DNA of 64,000 nt from Rhizobiales bacterium 2SD (GTDB lineage: Bacteria > Pseudomonadota > Alphaproteobacteria > Rhizobiales > Beijerinckiaceae): positions 124,001-188,000 of the forward strand of contig SCMY01000012.1 of the NCBI GenBank assembly GCA_005502805.1, in the 5' to 3' direction. Shown here one piece after another: positions 44,197-52,803 of the stretch. Position numbers and translations under genes: made by a program. The notes under the pieces were generated by a model. It made no database searches, had not been told where the DNA came from, and saw only the letters and a program-made list of their open reading frames with translations. Every line of letters begins with the position of its first letter. Positions within the stretch are counted from its first letter, which is position 1.

Positions 44197-45581
44197 CGGT
44201 GCCCGCCGAACGCTTGCTGGGCATTACGGTGATGCCCGACTACGCCCAGTCCGAAGGCGTCGACGCGGTGCTGGAGAACATCGTCGAGCGATTGGGCTGC
44301 GACGTGATCTGCACGATGCCGTCGGTGGCCGAGCGCTGCGCCGAGCATCTCGGCGTCCGCGAGCCGCCGGCCGATGCCGGCGCCGGCCTCGCCCGCACGC
44401 TCGACCGGCCACTCTGGGGCGACACCGCCTTGTGGATGCGGACGGCGCCGAGCTTCGTCCCTAACCCAAAATTCTATCGCGACACGCCCTATGCCCCGCC
44501 GGAGCCCGATGCGCTGACCCAGCGCGAAGGTCACATCGTCGCCAGCATGCTGGCCAAGGCCAAGCGCGCCGGCCTCACCACTCAGCTCCAGGTGATGGCC
44601 GCGGCACCGCCGGCGCTGCGCGTCCAGCAGCGTCCCGACGCCGGCACGGACGAGCCGCTGTCCGTGTTCGGCACGCCGGTGCGCGGTCGTGTCGATGCCA
44701 ATGTCAGTCTCGCCAGCGAAGCTTTACGCGCCTATATGCGCGCCCTCGTCGCCGACCTGCTGGCGAACTATCCCGATTGCGACGCACTGCGCTTCGACTG
44801 GCCGGAATATCCACCCTATGCACTGGATAGCCTGCTCTTCGATTTCAGCCCGCCGGCAGTGAAGCGCGGGCAGGAGCTCGGCCACGATGTCGAGGCGCTT
44901 CGGGCCCGGGCGCTGGAAGGGTTGCGCAAGGCGCGAAAGAACATGGCCGGAGAGGCCGTCGCGATCGAAGCCCTGCTGCAGCCGGGCGGCTGGGCGGCCG
45001 ATCTCCTCGCCTTCCGTAGTGCCATCGTCACCGACTATGTCGGCGCCTTGACGACGATCGTGAAGGAAGCCTCCTACGGCCGAGTCGGCGTGGTGATGCA
45101 GGCCTTCCCGCCGCCGCTCAACCTGCTCTCGGGGCTCGATTTCGCCGCCGTGGACGGCATCGCCGACGAGATCGCGATCAAGCACTACACCATGCACTGG
45201 CCAATGATCGAACGTGGCTATGTCGAGCAACTAGCCGCTGCCACGGACGTGGATGCAGACACGGTCTTCGCCGCGATCCATCGCTGGCTCGGCCTCAATG
45301 GCGGCGCGCAGACGCGCGAGTCACTGCGCTATCCGGAGCCGCACGAGCCACATCCGGCCGATGACGACGCGCTGCGCCGGACGGTCGAGATCGCCGCCAG
45401 CCGGATCAATCGCTCGCGCCTTTCGGTGATCGCGCATGGCTACGGACCGCCTGACGATGTCGAGCGCCGCTTCCGCGCCGTGCTCGAAACGCCGTGCCGC
45501 AACCTGCACATCAACCGCTACGGCTACCTCTCGGACGCAAAGATCGCGCGGCTCGGCGCGATCTGGCGGGAGAGCGCCTGA
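44193..45581 (+). CDS. Unidentified soluble enzyme, possibly TIM-barrel
   Basis: 462 aa with no signal peptide or TM helix. I do not recognise the family. Alternating strand-helix blocks and acidic ends suggest a (beta/alpha)8 fold: LLGITVMPDYAQSEGVDAVLENIVERLGCDVI, ALRFDWPEYPPYALDSLLFDF, VGVVMQAFPPPLNLLSGLDF, DEIAIKHYTMHWPMIERGYVEQL and LHINRYGYLSDAKIARLGAIW. The FDWPEYPPY and YTMHWPMIERGY stretches look like catalytic-site loops of glycosidase-like proteins. It is coupled to the GntR regulator (ATGA overlap) and precedes a TTT binding protein, so it may act on an imported carboxylate or sugar acid. The assignment is a guess. Confidence 0.6.
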   Translation: MTVPAERLLGITVMPDYAQSEGVDAVLENIVERLGCDVICTMPSVAERCAEHLGVREPPADAGAGLARTLDRPLWGDTALWMRTAPSFVPNPKFYRDTPYAPPEPDALTQREGHIVASMLAKAKRAGLTTQLQVMAAAPPALRVQQRPDAGTDEPLSVFGTPVRGRVDANVSLASEALRAYMRALVADLLANYPDCDALRFDWPEYPPYALDSLLFDFSPPAVKRGQELGHDVEALRARALEGLRKARKNMAGEAVAIEALLQPGGWAADLLAFRSAIVTDYVGALTTIVKEASYGRVGVVMQAFPPPLNLLSGLDFAAVDGIADEIAIKHYTMHWPMIERGYVEQLAAATDVDADTVFAAIHRWLGLNGGAQTRESLRYPEPHEPHPADDDALRRTVEIAASRINRSRLSVIAHGYGPPDDVERRFRAVLETPCRNLHINRYGYLSDAKIARLGAIWRESA

Positions 45582-45627
45582 CCATCGACAGCCGGCCGTA
45601 GGGATCGGCAAATATGGGGAGGACATC

Positions 45628-46602
45628 ATGAAGCCGTTCAAGGTAGCGATCGCCGCGGTCGCCCTTCTCGCATCCTGCCTCGCGGCCGCCGCGCAGGCGC
45701 CCTATCCGAATGCACCGGTCAGGATCATCGTGCCCTTCGCCGCCGGCGGCGCCTCCGATCTAGTCGCGCGCACCGTGGCCGAGCGCCTGCAAGCGCTATG
45801 GGGACAGGGCGTGGTGATCGAGAACATCGGCGGCGGCGGCAGCAATATCGGCGTCGCCGCGCTCGCCCGCGCCAAGCCCGACGGCTACACGCTCGGCCTG
45901 ATCAACGCCAGCAGCCACGGCATGAACAAATGGCTCTACAAGGAGAAGCTGGCCTATGACCCGCTGCGCGATTTCGCGCCGGTCAGCCAGCTCGCGATCA
46001 CGCCGAACGTGCTCGTGGTCAATCCGGAGAAGGTGCCGGCGAAGACCGTGCCGGAGTTCATCGCGCTGCTGAAGCAGAAGCCGAACGCGCTGAACTTCGG
46101 CTCCTCCGGCGTCGGCACCTCGCTGCATGTCGGCATGGAGCTGTTCCAGCAGACGACCGGGACCAAGCTCGCCCATGTCCCCTATCGTGGCTCCGGCCCG
46201 ATGATGGTCGACCTGCTCAGCGGCCAGCTCGACGTGGCGCTCGACGGCGCCGCCGTGGCCTGGCCCTATGTCGAGGCCGGCAAGCTCAGGGTCCTCGCGA
46301 CCTCGATCCCGCAACGCGCGAGCTTCATGCCTGATGTCCCCGCAATCAGCGAGTTCCTGCCCGGCTTCGACGTCACCGCCTGGCATGGCCTCGCCGCCCC
46401 CGCCGGCACGCCGAAGGAGATCGTCGAGAAGGTCTCGCGCGACGTGCGCGGTATCCTCGAAACGCCGGAGATTCGCGACCGGCTGGCGACGCAGAAGATC
46501 ATCGCGCTCGGCATGACGCCGGAGGCCTTTCGCTCCTTCATCGAGGCCGAGATCAAGAAATGGGAGCCGGTCGTCGAGAAGGCGCAGATCCGGATCGAGT
46601 AG
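45628..46602 (+). CDS. Orphan TTT tricarboxylate-family binding protein (Bug)
   Basis: A 324-aa periplasmic binding protein with a signal peptide (MKPFKVAIAAVALLASCLAAAAQ). Bug/TctC motifs: YPNAPVRIIVPFAAGGASDLVARTVAERL, GGGSNIGVAALARAKPDGYTL, the KTVPEFIALLKQKPNALNFGSSGVG region, HVPYRGSGPMMVDLLSGQLDVALDG and LPGFDVTAWHGLAAPAGTPKEIV. GGGGAGGA precedes the ATG. No TctA or TctB gene is adjacent; it may share the membrane pair at 51264-53292 or one elsewhere. It is 46 bp after the unidentified gene and convergent with acuI (2-bp gap). Confidence 0.93.
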   Translation: MKPFKVAIAAVALLASCLAAAAQAPYPNAPVRIIVPFAAGGASDLVARTVAERLQALWGQGVVIENIGGGGSNIGVAALARAKPDGYTLGLINASSHGMNKWLYKEKLAYDPLRDFAPVSQLAITPNVLVVNPEKVPAKTVPEFIALLKQKPNALNFGSSGVGTSLHVGMELFQQTTGTKLAHVPYRGSGPMMVDLLSGQLDVALDGAAVAWPYVEAGKLRVLATSIPQRASFMPDVPAISEFLPGFDVTAWHGLAAPAGTPKEIVEKVSRDVRGILETPEIRDRLATQKIIALGMTPEAFRSFIEAEIKKWEPVVEKAQIRIE

Positions 46603-46604
46603 GA

Positions 46605-47591
46605 TCAGCCGATCTCGACGACGACCCGGCCGCGCACCTTGCCGTCGAGCAGAGCGCGGCCGGTCTCGACGACATCTTCGAGCGGGATCGTCGTCGTCAT
46701 CACCGCCAGCCTGTCGCGGTCGAGATCACGCGCAAGCCGAGCCCAGGCCTCCAGGCGGCGCGGCTTCGGGCACATCACCGAATCGATGCCGAGCAGCGCG
46801 ACGCCGCGCAGGATGAAGGGCGCGACCGAGGCCGGCAGGTCCATGCCCTGCGCCAAGCCGCAGGCGGCGACAGCGCCGCCGTACTTGGTCATCGACAGGA
46901 CATTGGCGAGCGTGTGTGAGCCGACGGCGTCGACGCCGGCGATCCAACGCTCCTTGCCGAGCGGGCGGCCGGGACCGGAGAGCTCGTTCCGGTCAATGAT
47001 CTCGGCCGCACCGAGGCCTTTCAGGTAGTCAGCCTCCTCCGGCCGGCCGGTCGAGGCGATCACATGCCAGCCGGCCTTGGCGAGCAATGCGGTCGCGACC
47101 GAGCCGACGCCGCCGGCCGCGCCGGTGACGACGACCGGGCCATCGGCGGGCTTCACGCCGTAACGTTCCAAAGCGAGCAGGCTGAGCATGGCGGTATAGC
47201 CGGCGGTGCCGATCGCCATGGCTTCGGCCGGTGTCATGCCATCGGGCAGCGGCACCAGCCAATCGCCCTTGACCCGGCTCTTCTGGGCATAGGCGCCCAG
47301 ATGTGTCTCGCCGGTGCCCCAGCCATTGAGGATGACGAGGTCGCCGGGCTTGAACTGCGGATGGTCTGAGGTCTCGACCCGGCCGGCGAAGTCGATGCCG
47401 GGGATCATCGGCCAGCGCCGCACCACCGGAGCGCGGCCGGTGATGGCGAGCCCGTCCTTGTAGTTCAGCGTCGAATGGGTGACGCGGACGGTGACGTCGC
47501 CCTCCATCAGGTCCGCTTCGGTGAAGTCGCCGAAGGCGACGCTGGTGCCGGCTTCGCCCTTGCTGGCGATCAGGGCCTTGAAGGTCGACAT
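46605..47591 (-). CDS. acuI: Acrylyl-CoA reductase-like MDR oxidoreductase (AcuI/YhdH)
   Basis: 328 aa in the AcuI/YhdH branch of the MDR superfamily, which reduces acryloyl-CoA with NADPH. Seen: [73 protein letters not shown], the NADPH loop [34 protein letters not shown] and [16 protein letters not shown]. No zinc cysteine set is present. Its role may be detoxification of acryloyl-CoA from propionate or DMSP-like substrates; no DMSP lyase or CoA-transferase is adjacent. Confidence 0.93.
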   Translation of the reverse strand: MSTFKALIASKGEAGTSVAFGDFTEADLMEGDVTVRVTHSTLNYKDGLAITGRAPVVRRWPMIPGIDFAGRVETSDHPQFKPGDLVILNGWGTGETHLGAYAQKSRVKGDWLVPLPDGMTPAEAMAIGTAGYTAMLSLLALERYGVKPADGPVVVTGAAGGVGSVATALLAKAGWHVIASTGRPEEADYLKGLGAAEIIDRNELSGPGRPLGKERWIAGVDAVGSHTLANVLSMTKYGGAVAACGLAQGMDLPASVAPFILRGVALLGIDSVMCPKPRRLEAWARLARDLDRDRLAVMTTTIPLEDVVETGRALLDGKVRGRVVVEIG

Positions 47592-47675
47592 GAACTCACT
47601 CCCGGGAAGCTATCGTTTCCCTAGGAGTGGCGCGCCCGGCGGCCGCCTGCAAGCGCGGCGACCGTGCATCTTTGG

Positions 47676-48911
47676 TCAAGCGGGCTGCGGCACGGCGCGC
47701 GCCACCGGCTTCTCGACGATCGGCAGGTTGATCAGCGCCGAGGCGACGCCGAGCGCGACCGAGAGCCACCAGACGATGTTGTAGGAGCCGAACTGCTCGT
47801 AGAGGATGCCGCCGAGCAGCACGCCGAGGAAGCCGCCGACCTGATGCGAGAAGAAGGCGAAGCCGTAGAGCATCGCCATGTACTTCGTCCCGAACATCAA
47901 CATGACCAGCGCCGAGGTCGGCGGCACGGTCGAGAGCCAGAACACGCCGATGACGATGCCGAAGGCGATCGCGGTCATCGGGCTCGGCGGTAGCATGATG
48001 AAGGCGGCGATGGCGACGGCCCGACCGAGATAGATCCAGGCGAGCAGATGGCGCTTGGGCATGCGCGCCGTCAGCCAGCCGGAGCCGAGCGAGCCGACCG
48101 CATTGGCGAGACCGATCGCGGCCAGCGTCCAGCCGCCGACCCAGGCCGGCAGGCCGGTGTCCTTGAGATAAGCCGGCATGTGCACGGTGATGAAGGCGAG
48201 CTGGAAGCCGCAGGTGAAGAACCCCAGCACGAGCAGGACGTAGGAGCGATGCTTGAAGGCCTCGGCCAGCGCCTGCGAGATGCTCTGATTAGGGGCCGCA
48301 ACCGCGCCGGGCGCAGCCGCAGGCTGGCTTGAGCCGCGAGTCGCCAGCATCACCGAAAGCGGGATCACCGGCAGCAGGGTGAAGGCGAAGACGATCAGCG
48401 CCTGTTGCCAGCCCAGCGTCTCGATCAGGATGTTGCCGATCGGCGGGAACAGGAACTGGCCGAAGGAGCCGGCCGCCGTACCGGCGCCGAACGCAAGCGG
48501 GCGCCACTGCTCGGGCAGCAGCTTGCCGAAGGCCGCGAGGATCAGGTTGAAGGAGCAGGCCGAAAGCCCGAAGCCGATCAGCACGCCGGCGCCGAGATGC
48601 AGCTGCATCGGCGTCGAGGCATAGGACATCATGACGAGACCGGCGGCGTAGAGCAGCGCGCCGACGCAGAGTACCCGCACCATGCCGAACCGGTCGGCGA
48701 GCGCGCCAGCGAAAGGCGCGCCCAGACCCCAGAGCAGGTTCTGGATCGCCAGCGCCAGGCTGAAGATGTCGCGGCCCCAGCCATACTGGGAGGTCATCGG
48801 GATCTGGAACAGGCCGGCGCTGGCGCGCGGGCCGAAGCTGATCAGCGCGATCAAACAGCCGGCGGCGACGATGATCTCCGGCGCGTAGCCGCGCTTGGCG
48901 GTTGCGGTCAT
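47676..48911 (-). CDS. MFS transporter, monocarboxylate/OFA type
   Basis: 411 aa from ATG 48911 (MTATAKRGY), with twelve TM helices. It begins IALISFGPRASAGLFQIPMTSQYGWGRDIFSLALAIQNLLWGLGAPFAGALADRFGMVRVLCVG, the OFA/MCT-type opening with the G.RxAxGLF pattern and loop 2-3 motif. The second half starts at FKHRSYVLLVLGFFTCGFQLAFITVHMPAYL. Oxalate/formate- or monocarboxylate-like substrates are typical. The frame extends 19 codons upstream to a non-standard start but without family sequence. The 183-bp gap to the VOC gene holds only promoters. Confidence 0.9.
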   Translation of the reverse strand: MTATAKRGYAPEIIVAAGCLIALISFGPRASAGLFQIPMTSQYGWGRDIFSLALAIQNLLWGLGAPFAGALADRFGMVRVLCVGALLYAAGLVMMSYASTPMQLHLGAGVLIGFGLSACSFNLILAAFGKLLPEQWRPLAFGAGTAAGSFGQFLFPPIGNILIETLGWQQALIVFAFTLLPVIPLSVMLATRGSSQPAAAPGAVAAPNQSISQALAEAFKHRSYVLLVLGFFTCGFQLAFITVHMPAYLKDTGLPAWVGGWTLAAIGLANAVGSLGSGWLTARMPKRHLLAWIYLGRAVAIAAFIMLPPSPMTAIAFGIVIGVFWLSTVPPTSALVMLMFGTKYMAMLYGFAFFSHQVGGFLGVLLGGILYEQFGSYNIVWWLSVALGVASALINLPIVEKPVARAVPQPA

Positions 48912-49094
48912 GACAGGCTCCGGAGCGAGAAACGTGTGTCTGCACGATAGGGCGTGCAGCACGAGCATGCCAACGCGATTTCGTTACGTGGCGCATCACA
49001 ACATTGCATGAAGTTTTGCCTCCGCTGCCGCCACAGGCGGGTCGCGCCGGCATGTCATAAGGAACCGAGCAGACCGATCGCAAGGAGCAAGACG

Positions 49095-49448
49095 ATGACC
49101 GCAGCAAGCAATGACCGCCGCATCGACTACGTCGAGTTCGTCGTCGCCGACATCCCGCGCGCCCGCGCCTTCTACGAGAAAGCCTTCGGCTGGACGATGA
49201 CCGACTACGGCCCAGAGTATTGCGCCTTCGCCGATGGCCGACTGGAAGGTGGCTTCACCACCATCGGCACGGTGCGGCCCGGCGGCCCGCTGGTGATCCT
49301 CTATGCCGACGATCTCGCCGCCGTGCAGAAGGGCATCGAGGCGGCGGGCGGCCGGATCGTCAAGCCGGCCTTCGACTTCCCCGGCGGCCGGCGCTTCCAT
49401 TTCGCCGACCCGGACGGCTATGAGCTCGCGGTCTGGACGAAGGTCTGA
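49095..49448 (+). CDS. VOC (glyoxalase-like) family protein
   Basis: A 117-aa single VOC domain with paired beta-alpha-beta-beta-beta modules: IDYVEFVVADIPRARAFYEKAFGWTMTDYGPEYCAFADG, then PLVILYADDLAAVQKGIEAAGGRIVKPAFDFPGGRRFHFADPDGYELAVW. The terminal HFADPDGYELAVW is the second-module metal/substrate strand. Function unassigned; members include glyoxalases, extradiol dioxygenases and antibiotic-binding proteins. I chose the ATG at 49095 because AAGGAG lies 8 bases upstream; the frame is open from 48954. Confidence 0.88.
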   Translation: MTAASNDRRIDYVEFVVADIPRARAFYEKAFGWTMTDYGPEYCAFADGRLEGGFTTIGTVRPGGPLVILYADDLAAVQKGIEAAGGRIVKPAFDFPGGRRFHFADPDGYELAVWTKV

Positions 49449-49517
49449 CCTGCAGAATTCGCCGGCAAACAGCGTAGTTTTCTGCTAGAATGGCCTCTGC
49501 AATCGTGGAGGCGACCA

Positions 49518-49652
49518 ATGCGTGCCGTCATGGAGTTGCTAGCTGCCTACAGCTCCTGGCTGTCCCGGATGCTTCTGGTGACGCCGGAGTTCATCACCAA
49601 AGATCGCAGAGGCAACATGCCGCCGCCATCCGGCGGCATCGGCGCCTATTGA
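49518..49652 (+). CDS. 44-residue small ORF with a strong ribosome-binding site
   Basis: An ATG at 49518 starts a 44-codon frame ending TGA at 49650. Its sequence begins MRAVMELLAAYSSWLSRM and continues to PPPSGGIGAY. GGAGG lies at 49507-49511, 6 bases upstream, a much better SD than chance would give. The N-terminal 20 residues look like an amphipathic or membrane-associating helix, followed by a polar, Pro/Gly-rich tail. It sits in the otherwise empty gap between the VOC gene and the DapA-like gene. Coding status is unproven. Confidence 0.45.
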   Translation: MRAVMELLAAYSSWLSRMLLVTPEFITKDRRGNMPPPSGGIGAY

Positions 49653-49696
49653 CGGGCGCTGCCCTCCTCCAGGGAAGGGCAGCGCAAGCTGGTGGA

Positions 49697-50614
49697 TTAC
49701 TTCCCCCAGCGCAAGGCGAGCGGATCGAGTTCGCGTGCGAGCTCGAGCAGGCCCTCGCGCGTCTGCGGATGCAGCGGCGTCAATGGGTGGCGGACGGCGT
49801 CCGACTTGATCACGCCACCCGCCTTCATCACCGCCTTGGCCGAGCGCAGGCCGCATTGCCGGTTCTCGTAGTTGATGATCGGCAGCACCCGGGCATAGAG
49901 CGCCGCCGCCTGCTTGCGATCGCCCGAGGCATGGGCGGCGAGGATCGGCTTGATCAAATCGGGGATCATCGCCGAGGTCATCGTGCCGGTGGCGCCGGCA
50001 TCGAGATCGGCCATCAGCGTGATCGCCTCCTCGCCGTCGAAGGGGCCGACGATGGCGTCGCCGCCCGCCTCGATCAGCGAGCGCAGCTTGCCCGCCGTGC
50101 CGGGAACCTCGATCTTGAAGTAGCGGACGAGCGGCACTTCCTTGTTGAGCCTGATCATGAACGGCACGGTCATGGTCACGCCGGAGAGCGGCGCGTCCTG
50201 CAGGATGATCGGGATGCCGCAGGCGTCGGCGACGATCTTGAAATGCTCGATCATGCCCTGCTCGTCGGCCTTGAGCAGCGCGCCGTGATAGGGCGGCATC
50301 ATCATCAGCATCTTGGCGCCGGCATCGGCGGCGGCCTTGGCGCGCTGCGCCGCGATGCGGGTCGAGAAATGCGAGGTGGTGACGCAGACCGGCACCCGGC
50401 CCGCGACCTGCTCGATCGAGAGCCGCATGACCTCGTCGCGCTCGGCGTCGGTCAGCAGGAACTGCTCGGAGAAATTGGCGAGGATGCAGATGCCGTCGAC
50501 GCCCTGGTCGACCATCAGATCCATGACCCGGCGATTGCCCTCGTGGTCGAGATCGCCGTTCTCATGGAAGATCGTCGGCGCGATTGGGATGATGCCCTTA
50601 TAGGGTTCGCTCAT
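49697..50614 (-). CDS. DapA-family lyase/dehydratase, atypical active site
   Basis: 305 aa in the dihydrodipicolinate synthase/N-acetylneuraminate lyase family. The Schiff-base Lys is K167 in PLVRYFKIE. The substrate loop after strand 5, normally YNxPxxTG with the catalytic Tyr, reads QDAPLSG (139-145). That pattern is seen in L-2-keto-3-deoxyarabonate dehydratase-like members, so a 2-keto-3-deoxy sugar acid is a more likely substrate than an aspartate semialdehyde. GICILANFSEQFLLTDAERDEVM is the early catalytic-site block. Monocistronic, in a gap between the small ORF and the macro-domain gene. Confidence 0.85.
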   Translation of the reverse strand: MSEPYKGIIPIAPTIFHENGDLDHEGNRRVMDLMVDQGVDGICILANFSEQFLLTDAERDEVMRLSIEQVAGRVPVCVTTSHFSTRIAAQRAKAAADAGAKMLMMMPPYHGALLKADEQGMIEHFKIVADACGIPIILQDAPLSGVTMTVPFMIRLNKEVPLVRYFKIEVPGTAGKLRSLIEAGGDAIVGPFDGEEAITLMADLDAGATGTMTSAMIPDLIKPILAAHASGDRKQAAALYARVLPIINYENRQCGLRSAKAVMKAGGVIKSDAVRHPLTPLHPQTREGLLELARELDPLALRWGK

Positions 50615-50654
50615 GGCAAGACCTCGGCTGTTCGTGGCTGGAGAAGAGTGGAGC

Positions 50655-51188
50655 TCATTGAGGCTGCGGCGCGCCAGCTTCCGTGAGCTCGCGCCGGTAG
50701 ATGGCGAGGTCCTCGGGCGAGAAGCAGCAGAAGGTGATCTCGTCGAAATCGGGCTTGGCCTTCAGCGCCGTGGCCACCGTCGCCACCGCGATCTTGGCCG
50801 CGGGCGCGACGGGATAGCCGTAGACACCGGTGCTGATGCTCGGGAAAGCGATGGTGCGGATGCCCGCTCCGGCCGCGACCGCCAGGGAGCGGCGATAGCA
50901 GGAGGCCAGCAGTTCCGCCTCGCTCTGGCCGCCGCCCTGCCAGACAGGCCCGACCGTATGGATGACGAAGCGCGCCGGCAGGCGGTAGCCCTCGGTCAGC
51001 TTGGCGTCGCCGGTCTGGCAGCCGCCGAGCTTGCGGCATTCCTGCAGCAGTTCCGGCCCCGCCGCGCGATGGATCGCACCATCGACGCCGCCCCCGCCCA
51101 GCAGCGCGTTGTTGGCGGCATTGACGATGGCGTCGACAGGAAGCGTGGTAATGTCGGCCTGGATGGCGCGCAGTCTCGATCCCGTCAT
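50655..51188 (-). CDS. Macro-domain O-acetyl-ADP-ribose deacetylase-like protein
   Basis: A 177-aa single macro domain of the MacroD type. Motifs are [62 protein letters not shown], then VIHTVGPVW and [25 protein letters not shown]. The [13 protein letters not shown] and STGVYGYP loops bind ADP-ribose. Expected chemistry is removal of ADP-ribosyl or acetyl groups from ADP-ribose esters. It lies 40 bp upstream of the DapA-like gene on the same strand, so the two might be cotranscribed. Confidence 0.93.
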   Translation of the reverse strand: MTGSRLRAIQADITTLPVDAIVNAANNALLGGGGVDGAIHRAAGPELLQECRKLGGCQTGDAKLTEGYRLPARFVIHTVGPVWQGGGQSEAELLASCYRRSLAVAAGAGIRTIAFPSISTGVYGYPVAPAAKIAVATVATALKAKPDFDEITFCCFSPEDLAIYRRELTEAGAPQPQ

Positions 51189-51263
51189 CGGCGATCCGCC
51201 TTCGGCTCGGTTCTGGACGGTTCACCATAGCGTCGGCATCCCAGCTCCGGCAGTGCGTCTGGC

Positions 51264-52781
51264 TCAGGCCTTGGCTGCGCGAGCGGTCACCAGCTTGCGG
51301 ATGCCGCGCCGCGTCGAGCCAATCAGCGGGAAGAGCAGGAGCGCGAGACCGATCGCCATCAAGCTCGCCACCAGCGGATTCGACCAGAAGATCGAGAGCG
51401 AGCCCTGGCTGAAGATCATCGATTGGCGGAAGGCGTCCTCCGCCTTGTCGCCGATGACCATCGCCAGAACCAGCGGTGCGATCGGATAGTCGAGCTTCTT
51501 GAAGAGATAGCCGACGATGCCGAAGGCGAGCGCCAGCCAGATGTCGAACGCCTTGTTGCCGACGGTGTAGGCGCCGATGAAGCAGACCACGACGATCGCC
51601 GGCCCGATGATCGAGAACGGGATACGCAGGATCGAGGCGAAGAGCGGCACGGTCGCCAGCACGACGATGACCGCGACGACGTTGCCGAGATACATCGAGG
51701 CGATCAGGCCCCAGACGAAGTCAGGCCGCTCCACGAAGAGCATCGGGCCGGGGTTGAGGCCCCAGATCATCAGGCCGCCCATCATCACCGCGGCGGTCGC
51801 CGAGCCGGGGATGCCGAGCGCCAGCATCGGCAGCATGGCCGAGGAGCCGGCGGCATGGTCAGCCGTCTCGGGCGAGATCACGCCCTCGGGCTCGCCCTTG
51901 CCGAACTTCTCCGGATTGCGCGAGGAGCGCTTGGCCATCGCGTAGCTCATGAAAGAGGCCGCGGTCGGGCCGCCGGGCGTGATGCCCATCCAGATGCCGA
52001 TGATGCTGGAGCGCAGCAGCGCCAGCCAGTAGCGCGGCAGCTTCAGCGCCGTGGCGAGCACGTCGCGCGGGCTGACCTTGGCCTTCACCCCCTCGAAGCG
52101 CAGGCCCTCCTCCATGGTCTGCAGCAGCTCGCCGATGCCGAACAGGCCGATCACGGCGATGAGGAAGCTGACGCCGGCGAGCAGCACGTCGAACTCATAG
52201 GTCAGGCGGACATTGCCCGAGACCGAATCCATGCCGATCGAGGCGAAGGCGAAGCCCATCGCCATCGAGACGATCGTCTTGAAGGGCGAGGCGCCGCCGA
52301 GGCCGACGAAACTGGCGAAGGTCATGAAGTAAACCGCGAAATACTCCGGCGAGGAGAATTTCAGCGCAAAGCGCGCGACCCAACCCGAGAGCAGCGTGAT
52401 CAGGATGACGCCGGCCATGGCGCCGAAGCCGGCGGAGAGGAAGGCGAAGGAGAGCGCTTCCGTCGCCCTGCCCTGCTTGGCCATCGGATGGCCGTCGAAG
52501 GTGGTGGCGACCGAGGACGGCTCGCCCGGGATGTTGAACAGGATCGAGGTGGTCGAGCCGCCGAAGAGTGCGCCCCAATAGAGCGAGGTCAGCAGGATGA
52601 TCGCCGAGACCGGGTCCATCGAGAAGGTCAGCGGCAGCATCAGCGAGACGCCGTTGGGCGCCCCCAAGCCCGGCAGCACGCCCACCAGAATGCCGAGCAG
52701 CACGCCGGCCATCATCAGCGCGACGTGATGGGTCGTCAGCGCGATCTGGAAGCCGTGGAGGAGCGAGGCGAAGTTTTCCAT
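51264..52781 (-). CDS. tctA: TTT transporter large membrane subunit TctA
   Basis: 505 aa with about ten TM helices, the usual TctA length. Family blocks: LMMAGVLLGILVGVLPGLGAPNGVSLMLPLTFSMDPVSAIILLTSLYWGALFGGSTTSILFNIPGEPSSVATTFDGHPMAKQGRA, ITPGGPTAASFMSYAMAKRSSRNPEKFGKGEPEGVISPETADHAAGSSAMLPMLALGIPGSATAAVMMGGLMIWGLNPGP. Start at ATG 52781; the open sequence upstream of it is not coding. It is the last gene of pdxA-tctC-tctB-tctA and couples the sodium or proton gradient to substrate uptake delivered by TctC. Confidence 0.96.
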   Translation of the reverse strand: MENFASLLHGFQIALTTHHVALMMAGVLLGILVGVLPGLGAPNGVSLMLPLTFSMDPVSAIILLTSLYWGALFGGSTTSILFNIPGEPSSVATTFDGHPMAKQGRATEALSFAFLSAGFGAMAGVILITLLSGWVARFALKFSSPEYFAVYFMTFASFVGLGGASPFKTIVSMAMGFAFASIGMDSVSGNVRLTYEFDVLLAGVSFLIAVIGLFGIGELLQTMEEGLRFEGVKAKVSPRDVLATALKLPRYWLALLRSSIIGIWMGITPGGPTAASFMSYAMAKRSSRNPEKFGKGEPEGVISPETADHAAGSSAMLPMLALGIPGSATAAVMMGGLMIWGLNPGPMLFVERPDFVWGLIASMYLGNVVAVIVVLATVPLFASILRIPFSIIGPAIVVVCFIGAYTVGNKAFDIWLALAFGIVGYLFKKLDYPIAPLVLAMVIGDKAEDAFRQSMIFSQGSLSIFWSNPLVASLMAIGLALLLFPLIGSTRRGIRKLVTARAAKA

Positions 52782-52803
52782 GGGATGGCTCCGGCTCGCG
52801 GGT

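Noticed and set aside
39450-47591. A DMSP degradation cluster (DmdC-like plus AcuI)
   Set aside because: The two genes are separated by five unrelated genes and the intervening genes run in other directions; there is no DmdA, DmdB, DmdD or DMSP lyase.
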